From JBBSMX01 sp038232935 (GTDB lineage Bacteria > Bacteroidota > Rhodothermia > Rhodothermales > JANQRZ01), in NCBI GenBank assembly GCA_038232935.1, contig JBBSMX010000085.1, forward strand, positions 1 through 18,525: 18,525 nt of DNA. The letters are read 5' to 3'. The notes under the pieces were generated by a model. It was not told the DNA's origin, did no database searches, and was given only the letters and a program-made list of their open reading frames with translations. This document shows positions 8,150 through 14,975 of this stretch, in pieces. Each line of letters begins with the position of its first letter. Position 1 is the first letter of the stretch. Both the position numbers and the translations under genes were made by a program.

Positions 8150-9583
8150 ATGAGCATGTTCGAGTTCGAAGATTTTGATGACTTGAGAGGGGACGAGGGG
8201 CTCAACGACCTCGTCTCCGCCTATGAGGAGAGTATGAAGGACGGCGGCAACGCCTACTTCGACTCCGAGGCCCTCGAAGAGGTCGCCACCTACTACTTCG
8301 AGCACGGGCGCTTCGAGACGGCGCTCGACGTGATCGACCGGCTGATCGAGACGCACCCGTACTCCTCCGACGCGTGGCTGCGGCGCGGAGTCCTCCTGAA
8401 CAACCTCGACCGGAACGAAGAAGCCCTCGCTGCTTACGACGCCGCCCTCGGGCTGAACCCGGTCGACCCCGAGACCATCATCAACCGCGGCATCACGCTC
8501 GACAACCTCGGCCGCTCGATTGAGGCGATGGCGGCCTACGAGCACGCCCTGCAGTTCGACCCACTGAACGAGGAGGCCCTCTTCAACCAGGGTATCACGC
8601 TCGAAAAACTCAGCCGCTTCGACGAGGCCGTGGCCGCGCTCGAGCGCTGCGCCGAGCTCAGCCCCGAGCACCCGGAGATCTGGTACGAGCTCGGCTACTG
8701 CTACGACCAGGCCGACCGCTTCGACGAGAGCGTTGCTGCCTACGACCGGCAGATCGATCTCGACCCGTTCTCGCAGAACGCGTGGTACAACCGGGGCATC
8801 GTGCTCAACCGGATGGAGCGCTACGCCGACGCCGTCGCCTCCTACGACTTCTCCCTCGCGATCGACGACGCCTTCGCCTCGGCGCACTACAACAAGGGCA
8901 ACGCCCTCGCCAACATGGGCGATCTGCAGGGCGCCGTGGACAGCTATCTCAAGGTGCTCGAATACGAGGAAGGCGACGCCTCCACGTACTACAACATCGG
9001 GCTGGCCTACGAAGAGTTGGAGGACTACAAGACGGCGGTGACGTACTTCCGCCGCGCCGTGCAGGACGATCCCGAGTATCCCGAGGCGTGGTACGGGATG
9101 GGCTGCTGCTACGATGCGGTGGAGCGCCACAAGGACGCGCTCAAGTGCTTCGCCCACGCCCTCCAACTGCGGCCCGAAGTCGGCGAGTTCTGGTACGCCC
9201 GCGCCGACAGCGAATACAACGCCGGGATGCTGGACGAGTCGCTGCGCTCCTACGCCCGCGTCGTCGAGCTCGAGCCGGACAACGAGGAGGCGTGGCTCGA
9301 TCTCGGGGAGACGCTCTTCGAGGCGAACCATCTGGAAGAGGCGCTCGCGGCGTATCAGAAAGCGGCCGAGGTGGACCCGGAGCTGACGGAGGCGCACGTG
9401 CAGCAGGCCAAGGCCCTGTTCGCCCTCAGCCGGAACGACGAGGCGATTACCGCGCTCCGGCAGGCGTTCGAGCTGGACCCGTCCGTTCGCGATGAGATCC
9501 GCCACATCTACCCCGACCTCGCCGCCGACGCCCGCCTCCGCCCGCTCTTCGGAACGGACGAGCGTACCCGCCGCACGCGCTGA
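8150..9583 (+). CDS. tetratricopeptide repeat (TPR) protein
   Basis: The 477-residue product starts with a short acidic segment (about 1-35, FEFEDFDDLRGDEG) and is then almost entirely 34-residue TPR units, about twelve in tandem from roughly residue 42 to 455. Typical helix pairs are AWLRRGVLLNNLDRNEEALAAYDAAL, AWYNRGIVLNRMERYADAVASYDFSL and AWYGMGCCYDAVERHKDALKCF. There is no signal peptide or membrane segment, so it is probably a cytoplasmic scaffold. TPR arrays bind partner proteins; no partner or function can be read from the sequence. It is transcribed alone and appears closed by the hairpin at 9610-9637. No Shine-Dalgarno precedes the ATG; a second in-frame ATG lies two codons on. A 562-codon minus-strand frame opposite is a mirror artefact. 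Confidence 0.85.
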   Translation: MSMFEFEDFDDLRGDEGLNDLVSAYEESMKDGGNAYFDSEALEEVATYYFEHGRFETALDVIDRLIETHPYSSDAWLRRGVLLNNLDRNEEALAAYDAALGLNPVDPETIINRGITLDNLGRSIEAMAAYEHALQFDPLNEEALFNQGITLEKLSRFDEAVAALERCAELSPEHPEIWYELGYCYDQADRFDESVAAYDRQIDLDPFSQNAWYNRGIVLNRMERYADAVASYDFSLAIDDAFASAHYNKGNALANMGDLQGAVDSYLKVLEYEEGDASTYYNIGLAYEELEDYKTAVTYFRRAVQDDPEYPEAWYGMGCCYDAVERHKDALKCFAHALQLRPEVGEFWYARADSEYNAGMLDESLRSYARVVELEPDNEEAWLDLGETLFEANHLEEALAAYQKAAEVDPELTEAHVQQAKALFALSRNDEAITALRQAFELDPSVRDEIRHIYPDLAADARLRPLFGTDERTRRTR

Positions 9584-9609
9584 ATCCCCCCTTCTTTGCT
9601 GAACCATCC

Positions 9610-9637
9610 GTAGGGGCGCAGCGTGCTGCGCCCCTAC
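9610..9637 (+). terminator. perfect 12-bp hairpin between TPR gene and aroE
   Basis: GTAGGGGCGCAG (9610-9621), loop CGTG, CTGCGCCCCTAC (9626-9637) form a perfect 12-bp stem, followed by TTCGTTT. This looks like an intrinsic terminator for the TPR gene. It ends only 7 bases before the aroE ATG, so it would also lie in the aroE leader if that gene is reached by read-through. The palindrome also resembles short dispersed palindromic repeats of other bacteria. Confidence 0.6.
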
Positions 9638-9644
9638 TTCGTTT

Positions 9645-10562
9645 ATGCCTGCCTCGCTGCCCGACGCCCACACCCGCCTCGCCGTCCTCCTCGGCGATCC
9701 CGTTGCGCATTCGCTCTCGCCGCTCCTCCACAACACCGCCTTCCGCGCTGCCGGACTCAACGCTCTCTACCTCGCATGTCGCGTCCCACCCGACGCCCTC
9801 GCTGACGCCATCACCGGACTGCGCGCACTCCCCATCGTCGGGGCGAACGTGACGATTCCGCACAAGCGCGCTGTCCTCCCGCACCTCGACCGGCTGACGC
9901 CGGAGGCCGAAGCCATCGGCGCGGTCAACACGATCACGCGGCTGGAGGACGGCATCCTGCGCGGCGACAATACGGACGCAGCGGGCTTCCTGAGCGGCCT
10001 GGACCTGGAGGCAATGCGCGGAGCCCCTGCACTCGTCTTCGGCAGCGGCGGTGCCGCGCGCGCCGTCGTGTACGCCCTCCTGACGACGCTCCATCCCGCG
10101 TCCCTCACGATTGCCGCCCGCACGCCCTCGACCGGCGAAGCCCTCGCCGATGCCTTCTCCCGTTTTGACTCCCACACCGCGCTGCGCGTCGTGCCGCTCG
10201 CCGAAGCGGGGGCGGCGCTCCGTCGAAGCCGGCTCGTCGTGAACGCGACGCCGCTCGGGATGCACCCGCACGAGGGCTCGACCGTGTGGCCCCTGGCCGA
10301 GGATTTCGGACCCGATCACACCGTCTACGACCTCGTGTACACGTCCACCGACACGCGTCTGCTGCGCGAGGCGGCGAGCCGGGGGGCGCAGACGGTAGAT
10401 GGCCTGGAGATGCTCGTCGGGCAGGCCGCCGCGGCGTTCGAGCAGTGGATGGGGCAACCGATGCCGGTGGACGCCGTGCGCACGGCGCTTCGCCGCCATC
10501 TGAACCCATCGCCCCTCGTTGGCGTGTCCGATGACGCTCACCTCCCCACCTCATCGCCCTAA
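9645..10562 (+). CDS. aroE: shikimate dehydrogenase
   Basis: The 305-residue product reduces 3-dehydroshikimate to shikimate with NADPH in aromatic amino-acid synthesis. LGDPVAHSLSPLLHN (16-30) carries the SLS substrate motif; K74 in NVTIPHK and D111 in GDNTDAAGF are the catalytic pair; GSGGAARA (133-140) is the nucleotide loop; and VDGLEMLVGQAAAAFEQW is the conserved C-terminal helix. It is slightly longer than the usual 270-290 residues because of a C-terminal extension after the last conserved helix. ATG 9645 is the only start that leaves room for the first strand; it has no Shine-Dalgarno and follows a hairpin by 7 bases. The stop is one base before pgeF. Confidence 0.95.
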   Translation: MPASLPDAHTRLAVLLGDPVAHSLSPLLHNTAFRAAGLNALYLACRVPPDALADAITGLRALPIVGANVTIPHKRAVLPHLDRLTPEAEAIGAVNTITRLEDGILRGDNTDAAGFLSGLDLEAMRGAPALVFGSGGAARAVVYALLTTLHPASLTIAARTPSTGEALADAFSRFDSHTALRVVPLAEAGAALRRSRLVVNATPLGMHPHEGSTVWPLAEDFGPDHTVYDLVYTSTDTRLLREAASRGAQTVDGLEMLVGQAAAAFEQWMGQPMPVDAVRTALRRHLNPSPLVGVSDDAHLPTSSP

Positions 10563-10563
10563 C

Positions 10564-11319
10564 ATGGAATCTGCCCCTCCCCTCCTCCGTCCCGCCATCT
10601 TCGCCGACCTGCCCGGCATCGCCGCCGCGTTCACCACGCGGGCAGGCGGCGTCAGCCAATCCCCGTTCGACAGCCTCAACCTCGGCTTCTCGACGGGCGA
10701 CGACGAGGCGGCCGTACGCGAGAACCGCCGCCGGGTGCTCGAAGCACTCGGCTTCGCGCCGGACGCGCTCGCCACCGTCGGGCAGGTGCACGGGGCGGCC
10801 GTAGCGAAGGTGACGGAGCCCGGCCACACGGACCGGCACGACGGGCTCGTCACGGACCGGCGCGGGCTCGTGCTCGGCGTGCTCGTGGCGGACTGCGGGG
10901 CCGTGCTCCTCGCCGACGCCGAGGCAGGCGTCATCGGCGCGTGCCACGCGGGGTGGCGCGGGGCCGTCGGCGGGATTCCCATCGTCACCATCGAAGCGAT
11001 GCGAAAGCTGGGAGCAGAGCCGAAACGCATACGGGCGTACGTCAGCCCCTGCATCGGACCGGACGCCTTCGAGGTCGGCATCGAGGTGGCGACGCAGTTC
11101 GACGACGCCCACGTCCTGCGCCGCCCCGAGCAAGCGAAGCCACACGTGGACCTCCCCGGCGCGATTGTGACGCAATTGCGGAAGATGGGACTCGGCAAAG
11201 AGCACATCGAGGTCGAAGGGCGCAGTACGTTCGACACGGCGCACTTCTTTTCCTACCGCGCCGAGGGCGGAACGACGGGCCGGATGATGGGCGTCATCGG
11301 GATGCGCGAGGGTCTATGA
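10564..11319 (+). CDS. pgeF: PgeF/YfiH (DUF152, laccase-domain) peptidoglycan editing factor family
   Basis: The 251-residue product matches the PgeF family, formerly called laccase-domain or DUF152. Likely metal ligands are H76 (QVHG), C111 (VADCGAVLLAD) and H128 (CHAGWRG). SPCIGPDAFEVG (161-172) and HFFSYRAEGGTTGRM near the end are also family blocks. The C-terminal Cys often found before the FFSYR block is a serine here. Members have been reported either to cleave wrong amino acids from peptidoglycan precursors (E. coli) or to act on purine nucleosides (mammalian FAMIN type); which applies is unknown. I chose ATG 10564, one base after the aroE stop; in-frame starts further up lie inside aroE. 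The stop overlaps the next ATG (ATGA). Confidence 0.88.
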   Translation: MESAPPLLRPAIFADLPGIAAAFTTRAGGVSQSPFDSLNLGFSTGDDEAAVRENRRRVLEALGFAPDALATVGQVHGAAVAKVTEPGHTDRHDGLVTDRRGLVLGVLVADCGAVLLADAEAGVIGACHAGWRGAVGGIPIVTIEAMRKLGAEPKRIRAYVSPCIGPDAFEVGIEVATQFDDAHVLRRPEQAKPHVDLPGAIVTQLRKMGLGKEHIEVEGRSTFDTAHFFSYRAEGGTTGRMMGVIGMREGL

Positions 11320-11672
11320 GGCTGCTCTCGCTCGGGCTCATCGCCCTCATCTTCGTCGGGGCGGGCGTGCTCCACTTCGTCCGGCCAGGCCCGTTCGTCC
11401 GCATCGTCCCGCCCTTCCTGCCGTTCCCGCTCGCGCTCGTCTACCTCAGCGGGATCGCCGAAATCCTCGGCGGCATCGGCATGCTGGTCCCGTCGCTGCG
11501 GACGTGGGCGGGGTTCGGCCTGATCGCCCTCCTCGTCGCCGTGTTTCCGGCGAACGTCTACATGGCGCTCGCGCCGCAGAAGTTCGGAATTGCGCCGGTC
11601 TGGCTGTGGCTCCGGCTCCCGCTCCAGTTCGTCCTTATCGGGTGGGTGTGGTGGGCGGCGCGCGCGAGCTAG
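11316..11672 (+). CDS. small DoxX-like integral membrane protein
   Basis: A 118-residue hydrophobic protein with four predicted membrane helices at about 3-20, 38-57, 64-84 and 95-114. The signature G-x-x-H-F-x-x-P-x-P-F in the first segment (VLHFVRPGPF), the VPPFLPFP turn and SGIAEILGGIGML match DoxX/DoxX-like proteins. Their biochemical role is poorly known; links to redox or thiosulfate metabolism hold only for particular members. The ATG overlaps the pgeF stop by four bases (ATGA), so the two are probably translationally coupled in an aroE-pgeF-doxX transcript. A longer frame opening at 10941 is the out-of-phase shadow of pgeF. Confidence 0.82.
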   Translation: MRLLSLGLIALIFVGAGVLHFVRPGPFVRIVPPFLPFPLALVYLSGIAEILGGIGMLVPSLRTWAGFGLIALLVAVFPANVYMALAPQKFGIAPVWLWLRLPLQFVLIGWVWWAARAS

Positions 11673-11726
11673 CACCGTGTCGGTGTCGTGGGTACCCCCT
11701 CTCTGCCCTGCCGCTGGGCACCGCTC

Positions 11727-11850
11727 CCCCGGAGGGGCGAGAATGTGATTGCAACCGCTGTGCCTGTGCCCGAGCACTATCATTTCAGATCACGCCCCTC
11801 GCTTCCATCACCGCCGACGTTGCAAGTCACGTCCCCTCGCCCCTCCGGGG
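11727..11850. repeat. inverted pair of REP-like sequences
   Basis: CCCCGGAGGGGCGAG at 11727-11741 has an exact 15-base reverse complement at 11836-11850, 94 bases away. Each arm is itself a small palindrome (CCCC-GGA-GGGG). The second arm continues into a larger hairpin, TCCCCTC (11832-11838) with GAGGGGA. Two oppositely oriented short GC-rich palindromes with a spacer is the form of REP doublets (REPINs or BIMEs). They lie between the doxX-like gene and the lrp promoter. The bases between the arms hold nothing recognisable. No transposase (RAYT) is in the window. Confidence 0.55.
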
Positions 11851-11976
11851 ACAGGGTGAGGGGATGCCGAGCCAGCGCGACGCTTCTCAAAATTGAAAAC
11901 GTATGGCTCAGCTCGGCAACTGCTACCGATATTAAAGTGCCATCGCAATTTTAACAGTACCTTTTTAAGTTTCGAG

Positions 11977-12006
11977 TTGAGTTGGCCGAATAGTGCGACG
12001 TATCAT
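11977..12006 (+). promoter_or_regulatory. candidate promoter of lrp-glnN
   Basis: TTGAGT (11977-11982), an 18-base gap and TATCAT (12001-12006) lie in an unusually AT-rich stretch (about 11885-11980) just before the Lrp-type regulator. The inferred start is near 12013, giving a leader of about 33 nt to GTG 12046. The -10 is covered by the inverted repeats at 11993-12018. Confidence 0.45.
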
Positions 12007-12018
12007 TCGCACGATACG
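11993..12018 (+). promoter_or_regulatory. two interleaved inverted repeats over the lrp -10 (candidate operator)
   Basis: The bases read GTGCGA-CGTATC-AT-TCGCAC-GATACG. GTGCGA (11993-11998) is the reverse complement of TCGCAC (12007-12012), and CGTATC (11999-12004) is the reverse complement of GATACG (12013-12018). These are two perfect 6-N8-6 dyads whose centres are 6 bp apart. They overlap the candidate -10 and end 27 bases before the regulator's start codon, the usual place for an autorepressor site. An RNA role as two mutually exclusive hairpins is also possible. Confidence 0.5.
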
Positions 12019-12045
12019 CTCCAACACCTCAACCCGAACCTCCTC

Positions 12046-12528
12046 GTGGACAAGATTGACGAGATCGACGCCCAGATTCTGAGCCTGCTTCAGCCGCAGG
12101 GCCGCATGAAGCGCAACCGGATCGCCGAAGCCGTCGGGCTCTCCGTGCCGGCGACCTCCGAGCGGATGCGGAAGCTCGAAGAGCGCGGCGTCATCACCGG
12201 CTACCACGCTACGCTCGACGCTCGCCGGCTCGGCTTCGACGTGACGGCCTTCATCCGTGTCTCCTCACTCGGCTCCGAGCACTACGGCGAGTTCATCCGG
12301 TCCGTCACGCAGATGGATGCCGTGCAGGAGCTGCACTCCATCACCGGCGAGGGCTCGCACCTCCTGAAGGTGCGCGTCCGCAACACGAGCGCGCTCGAAC
12401 GCCTGCTCGCCGAAGTCCAGCGGATCCCCGGCGTGCGCGGCACCCAGACCTCGATCGTGCTCTCCACGCAGAAGGAGTCCACCGCGCTCCCCGCCGAGCC
12501 GATGACGCTCGTCCAGATTCCCGACTGA
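12046..12528 (+). CDS. Lrp/AsnC family transcriptional regulator
   Basis: The 160-residue product has an AsnC-type helix-turn-helix at about 3-52 (IDEIDAQILSLLQ..., then IAEAVGLSVPATSERMRKLEERGVI) and a RAM ligand-binding/oligomerisation domain at about 64-142. Members form octamers and respond to amino acids such as leucine, asparagine or glutamine. The GTG at 12046 gives the family-typical N-terminus; the frame runs open upstream to 11893, but that part crosses the promoter and resembles no protein. Position 41 bp before type III glutamine synthetase, with no promoter-like sequence between, suggests a bicistron in which the regulator governs itself and nitrogen assimilation. No Shine-Dalgarno precedes the start. 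Confidence 0.9.
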   Translation: MDKIDEIDAQILSLLQPQGRMKRNRIAEAVGLSVPATSERMRKLEERGVITGYHATLDARRLGFDVTAFIRVSSLGSEHYGEFIRSVTQMDAVQELHSITGEGSHLLKVRVRNTSALERLLAEVQRIPGVRGTQTSIVLSTQKESTALPAEPMTLVQIPD

Positions 12529-12569
12529 CCCTGTCTCGGCCCCCCGTATCCCCCAACCTGCACCGCACC

Positions 12570-14729
12570 ATGCCTGCTACCTTGACCCGCAAACCCGGCA
12601 CCAACGGCCACGCGAAACCCTTCGATGTCGAGGCCATCTTCGGCCAGAACACGTTCGGCCTCACCGAGATGAAGGCCCGCCTGCCGAAGGCCGTCTACAA
12701 ACGCCTCATGGCTACCATCGAAAAAGGCGAGCCCTTCGACGCGACCGTCGCCGACGCCGTCGCGCTCGCGATGAAAGAGTGGGCCGTCGAGCGCGGCGCG
12801 ACCCACTACACCCACTGGTTCCAGCCGCTGACGGGCCGGACGGCCGAGAAGCACGACAGCTTCATCACGCCGAACGCCGGCGGCGGGGCCGTCGCCGAGT
12901 TCTCGGGCAAGAACCTGATCCAGGGCGAGCCCGACGCGAGCTCGTTCCCCGGCGGCGGGCTCCGCGCCACGTTCGAGGCGCGCGGCTACACGGCCTACGA
13001 TCCGACGAGCCCGGCCTTCCTCATCGAGCACAACGGCTCGGCCACGCTCTGCATCCCGACGGCCTTCGCGTCGTGGACGGGTGAGGCGCTCGACCATAAG
13101 ATCCCGCTGCTGCGCTCGATGGAGGCGCTGAACCAGCAGGCCAAGCGTGCGCTCAAAGTCTTCGGCGACGACGATGTCGCCCGCGTCGTCGCGACGTGCG
13201 GCTCCGAGCAGGAATATTTCCTCATCGGCGAGGCGTTTTACGACGAGCGGCCCGACCTGCTCGTGGCCGGGCGGACGCTCGTCGGGGCTGCGCCGCCACG
13301 CGGGCAGGAGATGGACGACCACTACTTCGGCTCGATCCCAGAGCGGGTGATGGCCTACATGAACGCCGTCGAAGAAGAGCTGTACCGGCTCGGCGTGCCC
13401 GTCGCCACGCGGCACAACGAGGTCGCGCCGGGGCAGTACGAGTTCGCGCCGATCTTCGAGAACGCGAACGTCGCCGCCGACCACCAGCAGCTCATGATGA
13501 TGACGTTGCAGCGGATGGGGCCGCGCTTCGGGCTCGTCTGCCTCCTCCACGAGAAGCCGTTCGCCGGGGTCAACGGCAGCGGCAAACACTGCAACTTCTC
13601 GATGGCGACGGACGCGGGCGCGAACCTGCTGGAGCCTGGCGATACGCCGCACAAAAATCTCCTCTTCCTGTTCTTCTGCACGGCCGTGATCCAGGCCGTC
13701 CACGAGCACCAGGACCTGCTCCGCGCGACGATTGCGACGGCGGCGAACGACCACCGGCTCGGCGCGAACGAAGCCCCGCCCGCGATCCTCTCGATCTTCC
13801 TCGGCGACCAGCTCACCGACGTGTTCGACCAGATCGTGGAGGCAGGCAAGGCGACCTCGAGCACGTCGAGCGGCTTCCTCGGCCTCGGCTCGCCGGTGCT
13901 GCCTCGGCTGCCGCGCCACGCGGGCGACCGCAACCGGACCTCGCCCTTCGCCTTCACGGGCAACAAGTTCGAGTTCCGCGCCGTCGGCTCGTCGCAGAGC
14001 ATCTCGTTCCCCCTCACCGTCCTCAACACGATCACGGCCGAGGCCATCGACGACCTCACCTCGAAGATGGAGGCCAAGCTCGGCAAGAAGCGCTCGAAGA
14101 AGGCGCTCGAAGCCGCCGCGCAGGAGGTCATCGCCGACTCGATCCGCGAGCACAAAGCCATCATCTTCAACGGCGACGGCTACTCCGAGGCGTGGCACAC
14201 CGAGGCCGAAGAGCGCGGGCTGCTCAACCTCAAGACCACGCCGGAGGCGCTCGCCACGCTCACGGCCGAGAAGAACGTCAAGGTGTTCGAGGCCTACGAC
14301 GTGCTGACCGAGGCCGAGTTGGAGAGCCGCACCGAGATCCTCACCGAGCAGTACGTGCTCACCCTCAACATCGAAGCGGCGATGACCGAGAACATGGCGA
14401 AGACGCTCGTGCTCCCCGCGGCCGTCCGCTACCTGACTGAGCTCGGCGAAGCGGCCAAGGCCGTCGGCGATTTCGGCCTCGACGCGTCCGGCACGAAGGA
14501 GACGGCGGAGGGCGTGGTGACGCAGGTGAACGCGCTGCGCAAGGCGCTCGGCGGCCTCGCCAAAGCCCGCACCGCCGCGCACAAGGCGAAGGAGGAGGAC
14601 GTGGCGATGAAGGACAAGGTCATCCCTGCGATGGCGAAGGTGCGCGCCGCGTGCGACGCGCTCGAAAAGGAGGTCCCCGCCGACCTCTGGCCGCTCCCGA
14701 CCTACCGCGACATGCTCTTCGTCAAGTAA
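12570..14729 (+). CDS. glnN: glutamine synthetase type III
   Basis: The 719-residue product has the length of GSIII enzymes (about 700-730) rather than GSI (about 450-470). It makes glutamine from glutamate, ammonia and ATP. Catalytic-core blocks in order are AFLIEHNGSATLCIPTAF (149-166), GSEQEYFLI (211-219), RHNEVAPGQYEFAP (281-294), LHEKPFAGVNGSGKHCNFS (326-344) and NRTSPFAFTGNKFEFR (455-470). The C-terminal third is the helical extension peculiar to GSIII. The adenylylation loop of GSI is not seen, so control is likely transcriptional, plausibly by the Lrp-type regulator encoded 41 bp upstream. ATG 12570 has no Shine-Dalgarno; it follows a pyrimidine-rich leader. A strong terminator lies 23 bp after the stop. 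The 766-codon minus-strand frame opposite is an artefact. Confidence 0.96.
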   Translation: MPATLTRKPGTNGHAKPFDVEAIFGQNTFGLTEMKARLPKAVYKRLMATIEKGEPFDATVADAVALAMKEWAVERGATHYTHWFQPLTGRTAEKHDSFITPNAGGGAVAEFSGKNLIQGEPDASSFPGGGLRATFEARGYTAYDPTSPAFLIEHNGSATLCIPTAFASWTGEALDHKIPLLRSMEALNQQAKRALKVFGDDDVARVVATCGSEQEYFLIGEAFYDERPDLLVAGRTLVGAAPPRGQEMDDHYFGSIPERVMAYMNAVEEELYRLGVPVATRHNEVAPGQYEFAPIFENANVAADHQQLMMMTLQRMGPRFGLVCLLHEKPFAGVNGSGKHCNFSMATDAGANLLEPGDTPHKNLLFLFFCTAVIQAVHEHQDLLRATIATAANDHRLGANEAPPAILSIFLGDQLTDVFDQIVEAGKATSSTSSGFLGLGSPVLPRLPRHAGDRNRTSPFAFTGNKFEFRAVGSSQSISFPLTVLNTITAEAIDDLTSKMEAKLGKKRSKKALEAAAQEVIADSIREHKAIIFNGDGYSEAWHTEAEERGLLNLKTTPEALATLTAEKNVKVFEAYDVLTEAELESRTEILTEQYVLTLNIEAAMTENMAKTLVLPAAVRYLTELGEAAKAVGDFGLDASGTKETAEGVVTQVNALRKALGGLAKARTAAHKAKEEDVAMKDKVIPAMAKVRAACDALEKEVPADLWPLPTYRDMLFVK

Positions 14730-14752
14730 GCAGCGCCGTCGTCACGAAACGC

Positions 14753-14788
14753 ACGCGCCCTCGTTGGCTCAGGCTGACGGGGGCGCGT
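14753..14788 (+). terminator. intrinsic terminator after glutamine synthetase
   Basis: ACGCGCCC (14753-14760) pairs with GGGCGCGT (14781-14788). The stem continues inward through TCGTTGGC with GCTGACGG (including G-U pairs) to a TCAG loop, giving a 16-bp hairpin. T-rich CTCGTTTGGTTT follows. It lies 24 bases after the stop codon. Confidence 0.75.
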
Positions 14789-14900
14789 CTCGTTTGGTTT
14801 GACGAAGCCCTCACGCGCCGCGCGTTTCCCCCTATCGACGCGCTCGCCCCTTCGCCGCAGCACATAGTTGTAACATAGCTCATCTCGTAGGCCGAACGGC

Positions 14901-14929
14901 TAGGCAGCACCTCGGGGCGCGTGTATATT
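14901..14929 (+). promoter_or_regulatory. candidate promoter of the secreted propeller gene
   Basis: TAGGCA (14901-14906), 17 bases and TATATT (14924-14929) lie 47 bases before the ATG at 14976 and after the glnN terminator. The hexamers match four and five of six. The rest of the 246-base gap holds the terminator and nothing else I recognise. Confidence 0.45.
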
Positions 14930-14975
14930 CTGAGTCCGTTGTCCTCTCGTCCCGATCAATTCAGCCCCGTTTTCC

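Noticed and set aside
8072..9760. A 562-codon open frame on the minus strand opposite the TPR gene.
   Set aside because: Its sequence is a valine/glutamate/glycine-rich mirror of the TPR codons with no domain, and the plus strand encodes unmistakable TPR repeats. Long antisense frames are expected at this GC content.
12005..12018. An H-type RNA pseudoknot formed by the interleaved repeats before lrp.
   Set aside because: Both crossing loops would have zero length, which is not sterically possible for two 6-bp stems. Alternative hairpins or a DNA operator are the workable readings.
12282..14582. A 766-codon open frame on the minus strand opposite lrp and glutamine synthetase.
   Set aside because: The plus strand is clearly GSIII with all catalytic blocks. 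The antisense product is arginine/glutamate-rich without any recognisable domain and spans two genes.
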